Shown here: positions 10,284-20,548 of the stretch, piece by piece
Position numbering within the stretch: the stretch's first letter is position 1
Layout: each line of letters starts with the position of its first letter
NCBI GenBank assembly: GCA_002840285.1
Contig: PHAE01000001.1
Location: 1 to 64,000, forward strand
Reading direction: 5' to 3'
Length of the DNA stretch: 64,000 bases
Origin: Firmicutes bacterium HGW-Firmicutes-11
GTDB lineage: Bacteria; Bacillota; Clostridia; Peptostreptococcales; Anaerovoracaceae
The notes under the pieces: model-generated
What the model was told of the DNA's origin: nothing
Seen by the model: only the letters and a program-made list of their open reading frames with translations
Database searches by the model: none
Position numbers and translations under genes: made by a program

Positions 10284-12144
10284 TGAATCCACGCACCCTT
10301 TCGCTGATCGACTTCGCATCCATGCCAAAGGCTCGGAATAGAACGTCCGTATCTCCGTGGGGTATGAATTTGTCCGGCCATCCTATGCATAGAGTCCGAT
10401 ATTCCCACAAACCTTCACTAGCAAGAATCGTCAGTATCTCGGCACCGAATCCGCCGAGAATGACATTGTCCTCCATTGTAACGATCCTGCCGGTCTTTCT
10501 CCCGGAAGCAATGATCGTTTCTCTGTCCATTGGCCTTAAAAATCTGGCGTTGATCACATCGGCACGGAACCCCATCTGCCGGAGCCGTTCCGCCGTATCG
10601 AGGGCGATAGCCACCATCTTTCCGATGGCGATCAAACTGACGTCGCTTCCTTCTTGCAGGACCTCGCAGCGTCCATCGATGGGAACCACTGCACGGTCAA
10701 GAGAAAGGTCCTCCACTGTGCCCCTGGGATAACGGATCGCACAAGGACGGTTTGTTGATAGCGCATACTCCATCATGGCCACTAACTCATCACCGTCTTT
10801 GGGAGCCATCACCGTCAACTCCGGTATGTGTGACAGATAGGACAAGTCAAATATCCCATGGTGAGTTTCCCCGTCATTTCCAACGTTACCAGCACGATCG
10901 ATCAAAAATGTCACCGGTAAATTCTGCTGACAGATGTCTTCAATGATTTGATCGTAAGCTCTCTGCAAAAAAGTAGAATAAATTGCAACAACAGGACGGT
11001 ATCCGTTCAAAGCCAATCCTGCGGCAAAAGATACGGCATGTTGCTCCGCAATGCCGACATCATAGGTTCGTTCGGGATACATGCGCTGAAAATGGCTGAG
11101 ACCGGTACCGTCGATCATGGCGGCACTGATCGCAACGATTTTATCATCGGTCGCCGCCAGCGTTGTCAAGGTTTTTCCTGCAAGATCCGAGTAGCTGATA
11201 CCTTCATTGCTTCCTTGTGTTTTGCCCGTCTCCGGATCAAAGCAGCCGATCCCATGGTATTTGGACGGATCGGATTCCGCATTGCGGTACCCTTTTCCTT
11301 TTTTTGTTACAACGTGGACCAATACCGGACCGTCCATCTCTTTGGCAAGGGTCAACACTTCACGGAGATCGTGAATGCTGTGGCCGTCGATCGGTCCGAA
11401 ATAGGTAAACCCGAATTCTTCAAAGATCGCGCCTGGAACGATGGCATATTTCACTGCGTCTCTTATGTGGCCGAATCCGGAACGCAGACCTTCTCCTACG
11501 ATGGGGATCCCTTCCAGAGTTTTTTTCATCTGACGCTTGAACCCCAGATACGTCTGGGAAGCGCGTAGCTTACCAAGGTGCTGGGACAATCCTCCATGAT
11601 TCTTGTTGATCGACATCTCGTTATCATTGAGGATCACGATCAGGTTTGATTTCCAACTACCAGCGTTGTTCAGCGCTTCGAAGGCGACGCCGCCGGTCAT
11701 TGCCCCGTCTCCGATCACGGAGACCACCGAATAGTCTTCACCGTTCAGATCCCGGGCAGCGGCATAACCCATCCCCACAGAGATCGATGTGCTAGCATGT
11801 CCGGCATCATAGGCATCGTGAGGACTTTCCTTTCGTTTGGGAAATCCGGAAAGTCCGTCGAAACAACGAAGCGAATCAAACGCTTCTGCCCGGCCGGTCA
11901 ATATTTTATGCACATAGGACTGGTGGCCTACGTCCCAAAGGATCTTGTCAACAGGACTGTTAAAAATAGAATGCAATGCAATAGTCAATTCCACCGTCCC
12001 CAGATTGGAGGCGATGTGACCGCCGGTCTTTGATACTTTGTCGATTAGAAAATCTCTGATTTCAAACGAAAGGAGCCCCAGCTCCCGTTCCGTCATGGTT
12101 TTCAGTTCTGCCGGAAAATCATAGTCCGACAACCGGTGTTTCAT
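10267..12144 (-). CDS. dxs: 1-deoxy-D-xylulose-5-phosphate synthase
   Basis: GHQSYVHKILTGR, VIGDGAMTGGVAFEALNNAG, GIAEQHAVSFAAGLA. Confidence 0.96.
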   Translation of the reverse strand: MKHRLSDYDFPAELKTMTERELGLLSFEIRDFLIDKVSKTGGHIASNLGTVELTIALHSIFNSPVDKILWDVGHQSYVHKILTGRAEAFDSLRCFDGLSGFPKRKESPHDAYDAGHASTSISVGMGYAAARDLNGEDYSVVSVIGDGAMTGGVAFEALNNAGSWKSNLIVILNDNEMSINKNHGGLSQHLGKLRASQTYLGFKRQMKKTLEGIPIVGEGLRSGFGHIRDAVKYAIVPGAIFEEFGFTYFGPIDGHSIHDLREVLTLAKEMDGPVLVHVVTKKGKGYRNAESDPSKYHGIGCFDPETGKTQGSNEGISYSDLAGKTLTTLAATDDKIVAISAAMIDGTGLSHFQRMYPERTYDVGIAEQHAVSFAAGLALNGYRPVVAIYSTFLQRAYDQIIEDICQQNLPVTFLIDRAGNVGNDGETHHGIFDLSYLSHIPELTVMAPKDGDELVAMMEYALSTNRPCAIRYPRGTVEDLSLDRAVVPIDGRCEVLQEGSDVSLIAIGKMVAIALDTAERLRQMGFRADVINARFLRPMDRETIIASGRKTGRIVTMEDNVILGGFGAEILTILASEGLWEYRTLCIGWPDKFIPHGDTDVLFRAFGMDAKSISERVRGFIEGTS

Positions 12145-12155
12145 CTAGTGTCTCC

Positions 12156-13052
12156 TTATTTGACCCGGACGGCCAGTTCCTCAGCGAGATGAACGAAAAA
12201 TTCAGCTTCGTCGTAATAGGGCGCCAGCACTTCCATGGCTTTGTCTGTCAGTTCATGAAGACGATCTCTCGCTTGCTCCTCTCCATAGACAGAAGGAAAT
12301 GTACACTTCCTGTGTCCCGCGTCCTTTCCTGTTTTTTTACCTACGATCGCTTCCTGTCCATCGAGATCCAGGAGGTCATCCGCGATTTGATAAGCAAGTC
12401 CAAGACATTCGGCATAAACCGTCAGATCTGTCAGCTTTTGCTTGTCAGCACATCCGATGAATGCGCCAGCACGAACCGCAGCGACCAACAAGGAAGCGGT
12501 TTTATTCAAATGGATGTAATCCAAGTATTCTCTCGAACACTGTCGGCCCTCGGATTCGATATCTGCCATCTGACCGGCAACCATTCCTCTACATCCGGAT
12601 CCTTTGGCGATCTCGTACGCTGCCTGAATGCGGCATTTCAACTTTTGAGGGTCGTCGAAATACAACAGCATATCTTTCATCATGGCTTCGAACGCTGTAG
12701 ACAACAATCCGTCGCCTGCCAGGATCGCTGTCGCTTCACCAAACACCTTGTGATTCGACTCTTGCCCTCGCCGCAGATCGTCATCATCCATCGCCGGAAG
12801 GTCATCATGAATGAGGGAGTAGGTATGGATATACTCGATAGCGCAAGCATAGGGCAGCGCAAGCTTGCTGTCTTTGCCACAGAATTCGCAGCTTGCCATC
12901 AGAAGCACCGGACGCAGTCGTTTTCCTCCCACAGTCAGGCTATATCGCATAGCTTCGCTGAGCGTATTGCTCTTGTTGTCTATTTCCGGCAGAAAATCCA
13001 ACAGGTGGTCGTCGATTGTAGCTTTCAATCGCAGGTATTCGTCATTATACAT
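12156..13052 (-). CDS. ispA: Polyprenyl (farnesyl) diphosphate synthase
   Basis: GGKRLRPVL, IHTYSLIHDDLPAMDDDDLRRG, QIADDLLD. Confidence 0.93.
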   Translation of the reverse strand: MYNDEYLRLKATIDDHLLDFLPEIDNKSNTLSEAMRYSLTVGGKRLRPVLLMASCEFCGKDSKLALPYACAIEYIHTYSLIHDDLPAMDDDDLRRGQESNHKVFGEATAILAGDGLLSTAFEAMMKDMLLYFDDPQKLKCRIQAAYEIAKGSGCRGMVAGQMADIESEGRQCSREYLDYIHLNKTASLLVAAVRAGAFIGCADKQKLTDLTVYAECLGLAYQIADDLLDLDGQEAIVGKKTGKDAGHRKCTFPSVYGEEQARDRLHELTDKAMEVLAPYYDEAEFFVHLAEELAVRVK

Positions 13053-13069
13053 TCGTATCCCCACATATT

Positions 13070-13300
13070 CTATTGCTGATCAAAATCGATTACAGTATCC
13101 TGCTTGCGGTCGTAGATCAAAATGCGTTGTTTGGCTTCCGAAAGCAGTTCGGCGCATCGGGCATGGTAAGCCATTCCTTCTTCAAAAGAATGCATTGCAT
13201 CTTCTAGCGTTGTCCCCTCTTTTTTGAGCGTCTCCGCGGAACGTGCCAGACCGGTCAGTGCTTCCTCGAAGCTCATTTGGTTCTTAGTTTTCTTTTCCAT
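13070..13300 (-). CDS. xseB: Exodeoxyribonuclease VII small subunit
   Basis: SFEEALTGLARSAETLKKEGTTLEDAMHSFEEGM; next to xseA; TAG stop. Confidence 0.9.
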   Translation of the reverse strand: MEKKTKNQMSFEEALTGLARSAETLKKEGTTLEDAMHSFEEGMAYHARCAELLSEAKQRILIYDRKQDTVIDFDQQ

Positions 13301-14438
13301 TGGAACGCCTCCGGACTTCTTCTACAGAACAATTTATTTTACCATCTTTGAAAATGACCGTCAAGGAATCCCCCGCCTTGAAGGTGTCGACACCTTTGGC
13401 AAAACGACCTTCCTTGTCGACCACAGCTGCGTAACCGCGATCCATGATCGAATACGGATTGTACGCTTCAAGTTCGGCAGCCTGGTGTTTACACTCCAAT
13501 TCCAGATAGCTGATTCTATCGTTGAGTCTTTGTCGAAGTCCTTCGATGTCATGCTGACGGAGTTTCAACGACAATATCTCAAAATACCCCTCCATCCGCT
13601 GATGAAGTTGTTGCTTCCATTCCATCATGTTTTTTCTCAGCATCACTGTCTCCGGTACGGCCAATCTGGCTGCTTCTGACGGAGTTGCGGCGCGAAGATC
13701 CGCCACGAAGTCAGCGATCGTTACGTCGGTTTCGTGGCCAACCGCTGCAATCACGGGAATTTCTGACAAGAAGATGCTGCGCGCGACGATCTCTTCATTG
13801 AAAGCCCATAGCTCTTCCGTCGACCCCCCGCCTCTTCCAAGAAGGATCACATCTCCGTCCCGAAACTTTCGGTTCGCCACGTCCAACGCTTTGCTGATGT
13901 CGGAAGCGGCGTCAGGGCCTTGAACCAGACAGGGAATGACGACGATATCCACCTGATCGTTGCGTTCCGTGATGATCTTGATCATGTCTCTGACAGCGGC
14001 TCCCGTGCCTGAAGTGATCAACAGAATCTTTTTCGGGTGCAACGGAATTGGCTTTTTGTATTTCTCATCGAACAATCCTTCTTTTGAAAGCTTCGCCTTC
14101 AACTTTTCGAAGGCGATCGCCAGATTCCCGGTACCCTCCACTTCGATCTCCCGAACGTTGAGTGAATAGGTGCCGCCACGTTCGAACACTGAGATATATC
14201 CGGAAGCGGTGATCTCCATCCCTTCCGCCAACTCGAAATGCAGCGCGACTGCCTGCTCATAGGGGAGAAAACAATTCAGTTTGCTGGTACTGTCCTTCAT
14301 GGTGAAATAGACGTGGCCGGAACTATGATATTTCAGGTTCGAGACCTCACCCACGACGGAAACGTTACCCAGCAACGGATCGGTCTGGAGGATTCTCTTG
14401 ATATAGCTGTTCAACTGCGATACTTGAATCGGTTTCAT
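13284..14438 (-). CDS. xseA: Exodeoxyribonuclease VII large subunit
   Basis: LNSYIKRILQTDPLLGNVSVVGEVSNLKYHSSGHVYFTMKD; ATPSEAARLAVP. Confidence 0.95.
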   Translation of the reverse strand: MKPIQVSQLNSYIKRILQTDPLLGNVSVVGEVSNLKYHSSGHVYFTMKDSTSKLNCFLPYEQAVALHFELAEGMEITASGYISVFERGGTYSLNVREIEVEGTGNLAIAFEKLKAKLSKEGLFDEKYKKPIPLHPKKILLITSGTGAAVRDMIKIITERNDQVDIVVIPCLVQGPDAASDISKALDVANRKFRDGDVILLGRGGGSTEELWAFNEEIVARSIFLSEIPVIAAVGHETDVTIADFVADLRAATPSEAARLAVPETVMLRKNMMEWKQQLHQRMEGYFEILSLKLRQHDIEGLRQRLNDRISYLELECKHQAAELEAYNPYSIMDRGYAAVVDKEGRFAKGVDTFKAGDSLTVIFKDGKINCSVEEVRRRSNGKEN

Positions 14439-15388
14439 CGCCATCGCTGTCTCCCTCCCAGAATGCCGATACCGATCCCGTTGTCTGAAGATCGTCCTGC
14501 GGCTGCAAAGGATGCTTTTATCTGCGTTGTTTTCATATGCTCCATCAGACCTTCCTGAAGGACCCGGCTTTCCGCAACACCGCCGGTGTATAAAATATGC
14601 TCACAATTCAGCTGCGTAGATGCTCGTTCGCTCCATTTTGCAAGGCCTCGCACCATCGTGGAAAAAACTTGGGAGGCCAACTGCTCTTTCTTTATGGAAC
14701 CCGTATCCCACAGCTTTGCGGCCTGTGTTTCAAAGCCGGACAGATTCGTGTCGAGTCCGTGGAACGGAATGTCTTTCAAAAGCGGCTTCTGACAGATCTC
14801 CACCGATGCCATCTCATCCAGTTCTTTTCCTGCAGGAAATGGCAAGCCCATGGCAACACCGATCCGGTCGATGACCTGACCAAAGGAGATGTCTTTCGAT
14901 ACTCCGACGCATTCTATGATCCCGTTGTCCACCAGCAGAAGTTCACAAGTTCCTCCCGAAAGATGAAATGCGAGATAACGATCCAGTGTTTCGATTTCCG
15001 TTCCCAATGCGGCGGAAGCTAGATGGCCTTCCTGATGAGAAAAGGAAAAGAACGGCACAGCCAACGTAGAGGCCACGGCCTTGCCGAAGGACGTGCCGGC
15101 ACGAAATACAGGCATATATGAACCTTCCACCGGTCTTGGCCGGTCACTGGCCGCGACTCCCTTGATGCAAGACGGATCGACTTGTTGAAAAACGCTATCG
15201 ATCAAACCCGGCAATCGGTCCATATGTTGAAAAAGGGCGTGGGATTGTCGCAATCCCCGTTCGCCCTTGGCCACTTGCAAGCATGCTCGCTCATCGATCT
15301 CAATTTTGTTTTCTCTCGTCACCACAGCGATGGAAGTGGTGTAATTGCTGGTATCAAACGCCAGGATCGCCTCACATTGTCGTTTCAT
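14435..15388 (-). CDS. TsaD/O-sialoglycoprotein endopeptidase-like protein (clostridial paralogue)
   Basis: LAFDTSNYTTSIAVV, SHQEGHLASA (HxxxH), LSGGTCELLLV; between nusB and xseA. Confidence 0.8.
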   Translation of the reverse strand: MKRQCEAILAFDTSNYTTSIAVVTRENKIEIDERACLQVAKGERGLRQSHALFQHMDRLPGLIDSVFQQVDPSCIKGVAASDRPRPVEGSYMPVFRAGTSFGKAVASTLAVPFFSFSHQEGHLASAALGTEIETLDRYLAFHLSGGTCELLLVDNGIIECVGVSKDISFGQVIDRIGVAMGLPFPAGKELDEMASVEICQKPLLKDIPFHGLDTNLSGFETQAAKLWDTGSIKKEQLASQVFSTMVRGLAKWSERASTQLNCEHILYTGGVAESRVLQEGLMEHMKTTQIKASFAAAGRSSDNGIGIGILGGRQRWR

Positions 15389-15845
15389 CCCGACCTCTGA
15401 CCACATTCCCCAGAATGCCGTTTACGAATTTCCCCGAATCTTCACTGCCGAATTTTTTTGCCAACTCTACGGCTTCATTGATCGAGACCGAGTCGGGTAT
15501 GTCTTCAACATAAATCAGTTCTGCGACTGCAAGTCGGAGGATCGCCAGGTCCACCCGGCTGATTCGTTCCAGTTTCCAGTTGTCGCTGGCGCCTGCAAGG
15601 ACGCGGTCGATTTTCTCCATGTTCACAGTGACGATCTCATACATGTTGTCGAAGTACTTTTTTTCCGGGGACGGACCTTTTTTTTCAACGACGGTGATTT
15701 CGTTGTCCTTGTAATTCCTGAGTCCTTCCAACCGAGACCAGAACAAGTCCCTTCGGGAAATCGTAAAATCCCTCTGTATGTCCATTTCATACAAAAGTTG
15801 CATAAAGCATTCTCTGGTTTCTTTTCTGGCGTCTCGTTTGCCCAT
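15372..15845 (-). CDS. nusB: Transcription antitermination protein NusB
   Basis: RKETRECFMQLLYEMD...VNEAVELAKKFGSEDSGKFVNGILG-type C-terminus. Confidence 0.92.
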   Translation of the reverse strand: MGKRDARKETRECFMQLLYEMDIQRDFTISRRDLFWSRLEGLRNYKDNEITVVEKKGPSPEKKYFDNMYEIVTVNMEKIDRVLAGASDNWKLERISRVDLAILRLAVAELIYVEDIPDSVSINEAVELAKKFGSEDSGKFVNGILGNVVRGRDETTM

Positions 15846-15855
15846 GTTATCCTCC

Positions 15856-16230
15856 TCAGCCGGCTGTTGAATCGTCTTTGAAATGGACGCCGGCTACGTG
15901 GATGTTCACAGCGATGACCGGAATGTCGATAATTTCCTCTACTTCATTTTTTACATTTTCCTGCACGTCCCATGCGACCGCTGGAATCTTTACCCCATAC
16001 TCGACGATCACTGAGATGTCGATGACGACACCGTCATCACCCTGATTGATTTTGATCCCTTTATATACTGGTTCCTTTCCCAGTAAGTTACGGGAAAGGC
16101 TGTCTGTGAGGCCTCCGCTGAGAGCTGAAACGCCGGCTGTTTTAAGAGTGGCGTTCAGCACACAGACTGCGATCACATCATCTGCGATCTTCACTGTGCC
16201 GACTTTGTCCTCATTGTTGTTCGTTGCCAT
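15856..16230 (-). CDS. Asp23/Gls24 family protein
   Basis: GTVKIADDVIAVCVLNATLKTAGVSALSGG; beside nusB. Confidence 0.88.
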   Translation of the reverse strand: MATNNNEDKVGTVKIADDVIAVCVLNATLKTAGVSALSGGLTDSLSRNLLGKEPVYKGIKINQGDDGVVIDISVIVEYGVKIPAVAWDVQENVKNEVEEIIDIPVIAVNIHVAGVHFKDDSTAG

Positions 16231-16247
16231 GTTTCCCTTCTCCTGCA

Positions 16248-17588
16248 CTAAAGTTCGGGACTTTCATTCACGTTGATCGTCAGGCGGACTTTCTCGATCC
16301 TGCGTTCGGACACTTCTTCGATTTGAAAGATGTAGTTCTCAAATTCGATCGTAGGGTATTCGCTTTTGTCTTCGTCCGGGATCTCTCCGAGGATCTCCAG
16401 GAGAAAACCGCCGAGAGTTTCACTGTTTTCCGACTGAAGGTCCATATCCAGTTCATCGTTCAGATCACTCAAAGAGATCACACCCTCCAGGAGGTACGTG
16501 TTCTCGTCGATTTTCTGGATGTCCGGTTCTTCTTCATCAAATTCATCGTCGATCTCTCCAACGATCTCCTCGATCAGGTCTTCCATCGTTACGATGCCGG
16601 AGAATCCTCCATATTCGTCGATCAGGATCGCGATGTGTTGCTTTGCTGTCTGCAGTTCACGAAACAGATCATCTATCTTCTTGCTTTCCGGTATGAAATA
16701 TGGTTTTCTCAGTATCTTGCGAATATCGATGTTTTCAAATCCGATCGCTTTCGCCTGGATGAGATAATCTTTGATGTTGAGGATGCCGATGATGTTGTCC
16801 ATATCGTCCTCGTACACGGGGATACGGGAATAGCGGAGCTCCATCAGTTCATCCACATATTCTTCTTGCGGGTCGTCGATGTCTATCGTAAACACATCGG
16901 TTCTGGCGGTCATGACCTCGTAGGCAAGTTTGTCGTCGAAAGCAAAGATACTGCTGATCATCCTTGCGCCTTCCTCTTTCAGAAAACCAGTTTCCTGGCC
17001 GACCTCGACCATCGACATGACATCATCTTCGGAAAACTCATCCTCAGTGGTTGTCGTTTTCTGCCTGGTGATCTTTAATAGCACCGTCACGGACCAGGAG
17101 AGCAAAAATACAAATGGTGCCATGACCTTCGACAGGAAAAGAACGATCCTCACCGTCGCCAGCGAGATTTTTAACGCATGCTGCAGTGCCATCCGCTTTG
17201 GATACAATTCTCCGAACACAAGAGAGAAATAGGACAGGATGAGAGTGACGATCACAACGGCAAACTGAGTTCCATACGGGATACCGAGACGAGTGATATA
17301 CATGCCAAGATCATCCGCCATACCGATCGCTGCAACCGCACTGGCCAAGAATCCTGCCAATGTGATAGCGACCTGAATCGTGGAAAGAAAGCGATTCGGT
17401 TCCTCGATCAAGTCAAGCAATAGTTTTGCTTTGACATTTCCTTCCTGACTGAGAATTTTGATTTTATTCTTGTTGACCGAAACGATCGCCATTTCTGAGG
17501 CGGAAAAAAAAGCGTTCAATAAAACCAATAATACCAGAAATACAACTTGTGATCCAATGGGCATACTAGGGTCGGGGCTTGGGTCCAT
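16248..17588 (-). CDS. Hemolysin/CorC family CNNM + CBS + CorC_HlyC transporter-like protein
   Basis: LLVLLNAFFSASEMAIVSVNKNKI, CBS pair, VTMEDLIEEIVGEIDDEFDEE; TAG stop. Confidence 0.92.
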   Translation of the reverse strand: MDPSPDPSMPIGSQVVFLVLLVLLNAFFSASEMAIVSVNKNKIKILSQEGNVKAKLLLDLIEEPNRFLSTIQVAITLAGFLASAVAAIGMADDLGMYITRLGIPYGTQFAVVIVTLILSYFSLVFGELYPKRMALQHALKISLATVRIVLFLSKVMAPFVFLLSWSVTVLLKITRQKTTTTEDEFSEDDVMSMVEVGQETGFLKEEGARMISSIFAFDDKLAYEVMTARTDVFTIDIDDPQEEYVDELMELRYSRIPVYEDDMDNIIGILNIKDYLIQAKAIGFENIDIRKILRKPYFIPESKKIDDLFRELQTAKQHIAILIDEYGGFSGIVTMEDLIEEIVGEIDDEFDEEEPDIQKIDENTYLLEGVISLSDLNDELDMDLQSENSETLGGFLLEILGEIPDEDKSEYPTIEFENYIFQIEEVSERRIEKVRLTINVNESPEL

Positions 17589-17626
17589 GCGTAGTTCCTC
17601 CTTCTTATTGCGGTTTTATTATACCA

Positions 17627-18850
17627 TCAATTCTTTTTGCATACTATAAAATTTTCGTATGCCGGTTCTGCCAGTGGCAGTCGGATCATCTGCTTCGGAT
17701 GAGGCGCTGCGACGAGCAGATTTCCTTCCACATCCGTCATTCCCTCCACCTGCTGAACAAAGCTGACATCGCCCGGACCGAAGACTTCGATCGTGTCGCC
17801 GGTGACGATCTTGTTTCTCTGTTGGATCAGGGCAGTCCTTGTGACTGGATCATAGTCTTTCACCAACCCCAAAAATGTGGATTCCCTCACATACTGACTG
17901 GTTTCATAATTTTGGCCGCCCTCATCCGGTCTTCCGTAGAAAAAACCTGTCGAATAGAGTCGATGGCTTGCCCGGTTCAGATCCTGCAACCAGGATTCTT
18001 CCACCCGATAGGTTTCCGGCGAACTGTAATAAGCATCGATCGCCTTGCGATAGGCGCCGACGACCGATGCCACATAATAAAGACTTTTAGATCTTCCTTC
18101 GATCTTCAGCGAGTCCAAACCGGAACGTATCAGATCCGGAATGTGCTCGATCATGCACAGGTCCTTTGCATTCATGATGTAGGCGCCCCGTTCATTCTCT
18201 TCGATCGGGTAGAACTCTCCGGGACGCTGCTCCTCCACCAGTTGGTACTTCCAACGGCAAGGATGGGTACACTCCCCTTGATTGGCATCTCTTCCGGTCA
18301 TCGCATTGGACAAAAGGCATCGTCCGGAGTAAGAAATGCACATGGCACCATGGACGAAGGCTTCCAGCTCAACATCATCCCCAGATTTTTCTCTTATTTC
18401 TCGTATTTCGTTCAACGATAATTCTCTGGCTAAAACGATCCTCCGGATCCCTGCTTGTTTCCAGAAAGCGACTGACATGTGGTTTGTCGTGTTCGATTGG
18501 GTGCTTAGATGAAGTGTCGCCTCTGGCATTCTCTTTCGGATGAGATGGATGACGCCTGGATCAGAAACGATGTAACCATCCATGGGGATATGGGAAATGG
18601 CGTCTATATACGCGGAAATGCCGTCGATATCTTCATTGTGGGCGAAGACATTCAACGTCAAATAGATCCGCTTTCCACTCTTATGCACAAAAGCTGATGC
18701 TTCCTTTAGTTGTTCCGGATCAAAGTTTCCGGCACTGGCGCGCAGACCGAAGGCTTCGCCTCCCACATACACCGCATCCGCGCCGTATGCAATGGCTATC
18801 CGCAGTTTTTCCGGATCACCTGCCGGCGCCAGCAATTCGATTTGTTTCAT
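17627..18850 (-). CDS. Peptidase U32 family protein
   Basis: ELLAPAGDPEKLRIAIAYGADAVYVGGEAFGLRA; EAFVHGAMCISYSGRCLLSN. Confidence 0.92.
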   Translation of the reverse strand: MKQIELLAPAGDPEKLRIAIAYGADAVYVGGEAFGLRASAGNFDPEQLKEASAFVHKSGKRIYLTLNVFAHNEDIDGISAYIDAISHIPMDGYIVSDPGVIHLIRKRMPEATLHLSTQSNTTNHMSVAFWKQAGIRRIVLARELSLNEIREIREKSGDDVELEAFVHGAMCISYSGRCLLSNAMTGRDANQGECTHPCRWKYQLVEEQRPGEFYPIEENERGAYIMNAKDLCMIEHIPDLIRSGLDSLKIEGRSKSLYYVASVVGAYRKAIDAYYSSPETYRVEESWLQDLNRASHRLYSTGFFYGRPDEGGQNYETSQYVRESTFLGLVKDYDPVTRTALIQQRNKIVTGDTIEVFGPGDVSFVQQVEGMTDVEGNLLVAAPHPKQMIRLPLAEPAYENFIVCKKN

Positions 18851-18864
18851 AGTATCCTCTTTTT

Positions 18865-19908
18865 TCAATTGTCGATGTAGATCGCCTTGTTTCTCAAATG
18901 CTCATCAAAAGTGATCGAGAAAACATGGGAACCGTCTCCTTTGGCCAAAAAGTAAAGATAATCGCTCTCGGTCGGCCAAAGAGCAGCATCGATGGATTCA
19001 ATGCCGGGAGAACAGATCGGTGTCGGAGGAAGACCGGAAACGATATAGGTATTGTATGGGGAGTCGATCTGCGTATCTTTGATGCTTAAAACCGGCTTCT
19101 GTTCCCCTAAAATATACTGAACTGTAGCGCAGGACTGGAGGGGCATTGCGATCGCCAGCCGGTTATGGAACACACCGGAGATGATCGGCCTGTCTTCTGA
19201 GACCACGGCTTCCCTCTCGATGACGGATGCTAAGGTGATGACTTCACGGACGCTCATCCCCAGCTCTTCTGCTCTGGCATAGTGTTCGTCTGAAAATACG
19301 GTTTCGAATTGACGGAGCATACGGTCTATGATCTCTCTCTCCGTTGCGCCGGAAAAAACTTCATAGGTTTCCGGGTAGAGGAACCCTTCCAATTGGTTTT
19401 CATCCGCCGGGATCCCCTCCAGAAAACGATAGTCAAAGTTGCCTGATTTTAGTTCCTTCAAGAAGTTTTCTGGCTCGATCAATCCCTTTTCCTGCAACGC
19501 TGCCAACGTTCTTCGGATGTCGTACCCTTCCGGAATGGTGAACCGAACTGTCTCATCCTGTCCTATCAGCAGCTTGTCAAAAATATCGTTCAAACTCATG
19601 CTGGCAGAGAGTGTGTATTTTCCTGCTCTGTATTTGCCATCGTTTCCTTTGATCCTGGATGCGATCGCAAAAAAATCAGAATCCCGAATGACGCCATTCG
19701 CTTCCAATATCCCTCCGATCCCCTTCGTTCCGGTGCCCTGCGGCACAGTAACTTCAATGGTTTCTGTGGCTGCTGGATCAAATGCGGCCAAACCTTGCGT
19801 CCAGTAGGAACGCAAGACAAAACCGCCAACCAAAACCAGCAGGATAATGATTGACAATAATGTTATTATGTAAATTCGTACATTGCTTTTACGTTTTCGT
19901 TTTACCAT
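18865..19908 (-). CDS. mltG: Endolytic transglycosylase MltG
   Basis: VTLASVIEREA-type motif (ITLASVIEREAV), YNTYIVSGLPPTPICSPG. Confidence 0.94.
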   Translation of the reverse strand: MVKRKRKSNVRIYIITLLSIIILLVLVGGFVLRSYWTQGLAAFDPAATETIEVTVPQGTGTKGIGGILEANGVIRDSDFFAIASRIKGNDGKYRAGKYTLSASMSLNDIFDKLLIGQDETVRFTIPEGYDIRRTLAALQEKGLIEPENFLKELKSGNFDYRFLEGIPADENQLEGFLYPETYEVFSGATEREIIDRMLRQFETVFSDEHYARAEELGMSVREVITLASVIEREAVVSEDRPIISGVFHNRLAIAMPLQSCATVQYILGEQKPVLSIKDTQIDSPYNTYIVSGLPPTPICSPGIESIDAALWPTESDYLYFLAKGDGSHVFSITFDEHLRNKAIYIDN

Positions 19909-19926
19909 GGTGTCCTCAATTGATAG

Positions 19927-19953
19927 AAACGGGGCGTTGGATCCGCCCCGTTT
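19927..19953 (-). terminator. Terminator-like hairpin downstream of efp
   Basis: AAACGGGGCG-ttggatc-CGCCCCGTTT. Confidence 0.5.
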
Positions 19954-19956
19954 GCT

Positions 19957-20517
19957 TTATTTCGATCGTGAGAGATAGTCGCCCGTACGGGTGTCGATCA
20001 ATATAGTTTCTCCCTCTTCAATGAAGATCGGAACGTGGACGACAGCTCCAGTTTCAACAGTGGCTGCCTTCGTTACATTAGTTGCCGTATCCCCTTTGAC
20101 GCCGGGCTCCGTTTCGATGACTTTGAGATTTACGAAGTTTGGCGGTTCTACCAGAAATGCCTTGTCCTTGTAGAATTTTATAGTAGCTATGTCGTTTTCT
20201 CTCAGGTACATTATGGCATCTTCCACCTGGTCTGCCATCAGCGGCACCTGGTCGTAGGTTTCCGCATCCATGAAGTAATACAGTTCCCCGTCAGAATAAA
20301 GGTACTGCATCTGCTTCGTTTCGATGTGGGCTTTGGGAAATTTGTCGTTGGGGTTGAATGCTTCATCACGGATCGCACCAGTCAGAATGTTCTTGTATTT
20401 TGTACGAACAAAAGCAGCGCCCTTTCCTGGTTTCACGTGCTGGAAATCGATGATGACATGAGGCTCGCCGTTGATTTCGAACGTGTTGCCTTTTCTAAAT
20501 TCGCTTGCGTAGATCAT
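19957..20517 (-). CDS. efp: Elongation factor P
   Basis: [38 protein letters not shown]. Confidence 0.97.
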   Translation of the reverse strand: MIYASEFRKGNTFEINGEPHVIIDFQHVKPGKGAAFVRTKYKNILTGAIRDEAFNPNDKFPKAHIETKQMQYLYSDGELYYFMDAETYDQVPLMADQVEDAIMYLRENDIATIKFYKDKAFLVEPPNFVNLKVIETEPGVKGDTATNVTKAATVETGAVVHVPIFIEEGETILIDTRTGDYLSRSK

Positions 20518-20548
20518 GGGTGCTTCCTCCGTTTTCTTCGTCTCTTTT

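Noticed and set aside
12189-13079. 296-aa plus-strand ORF
   Set aside because: Antisense to ispA; no family features.
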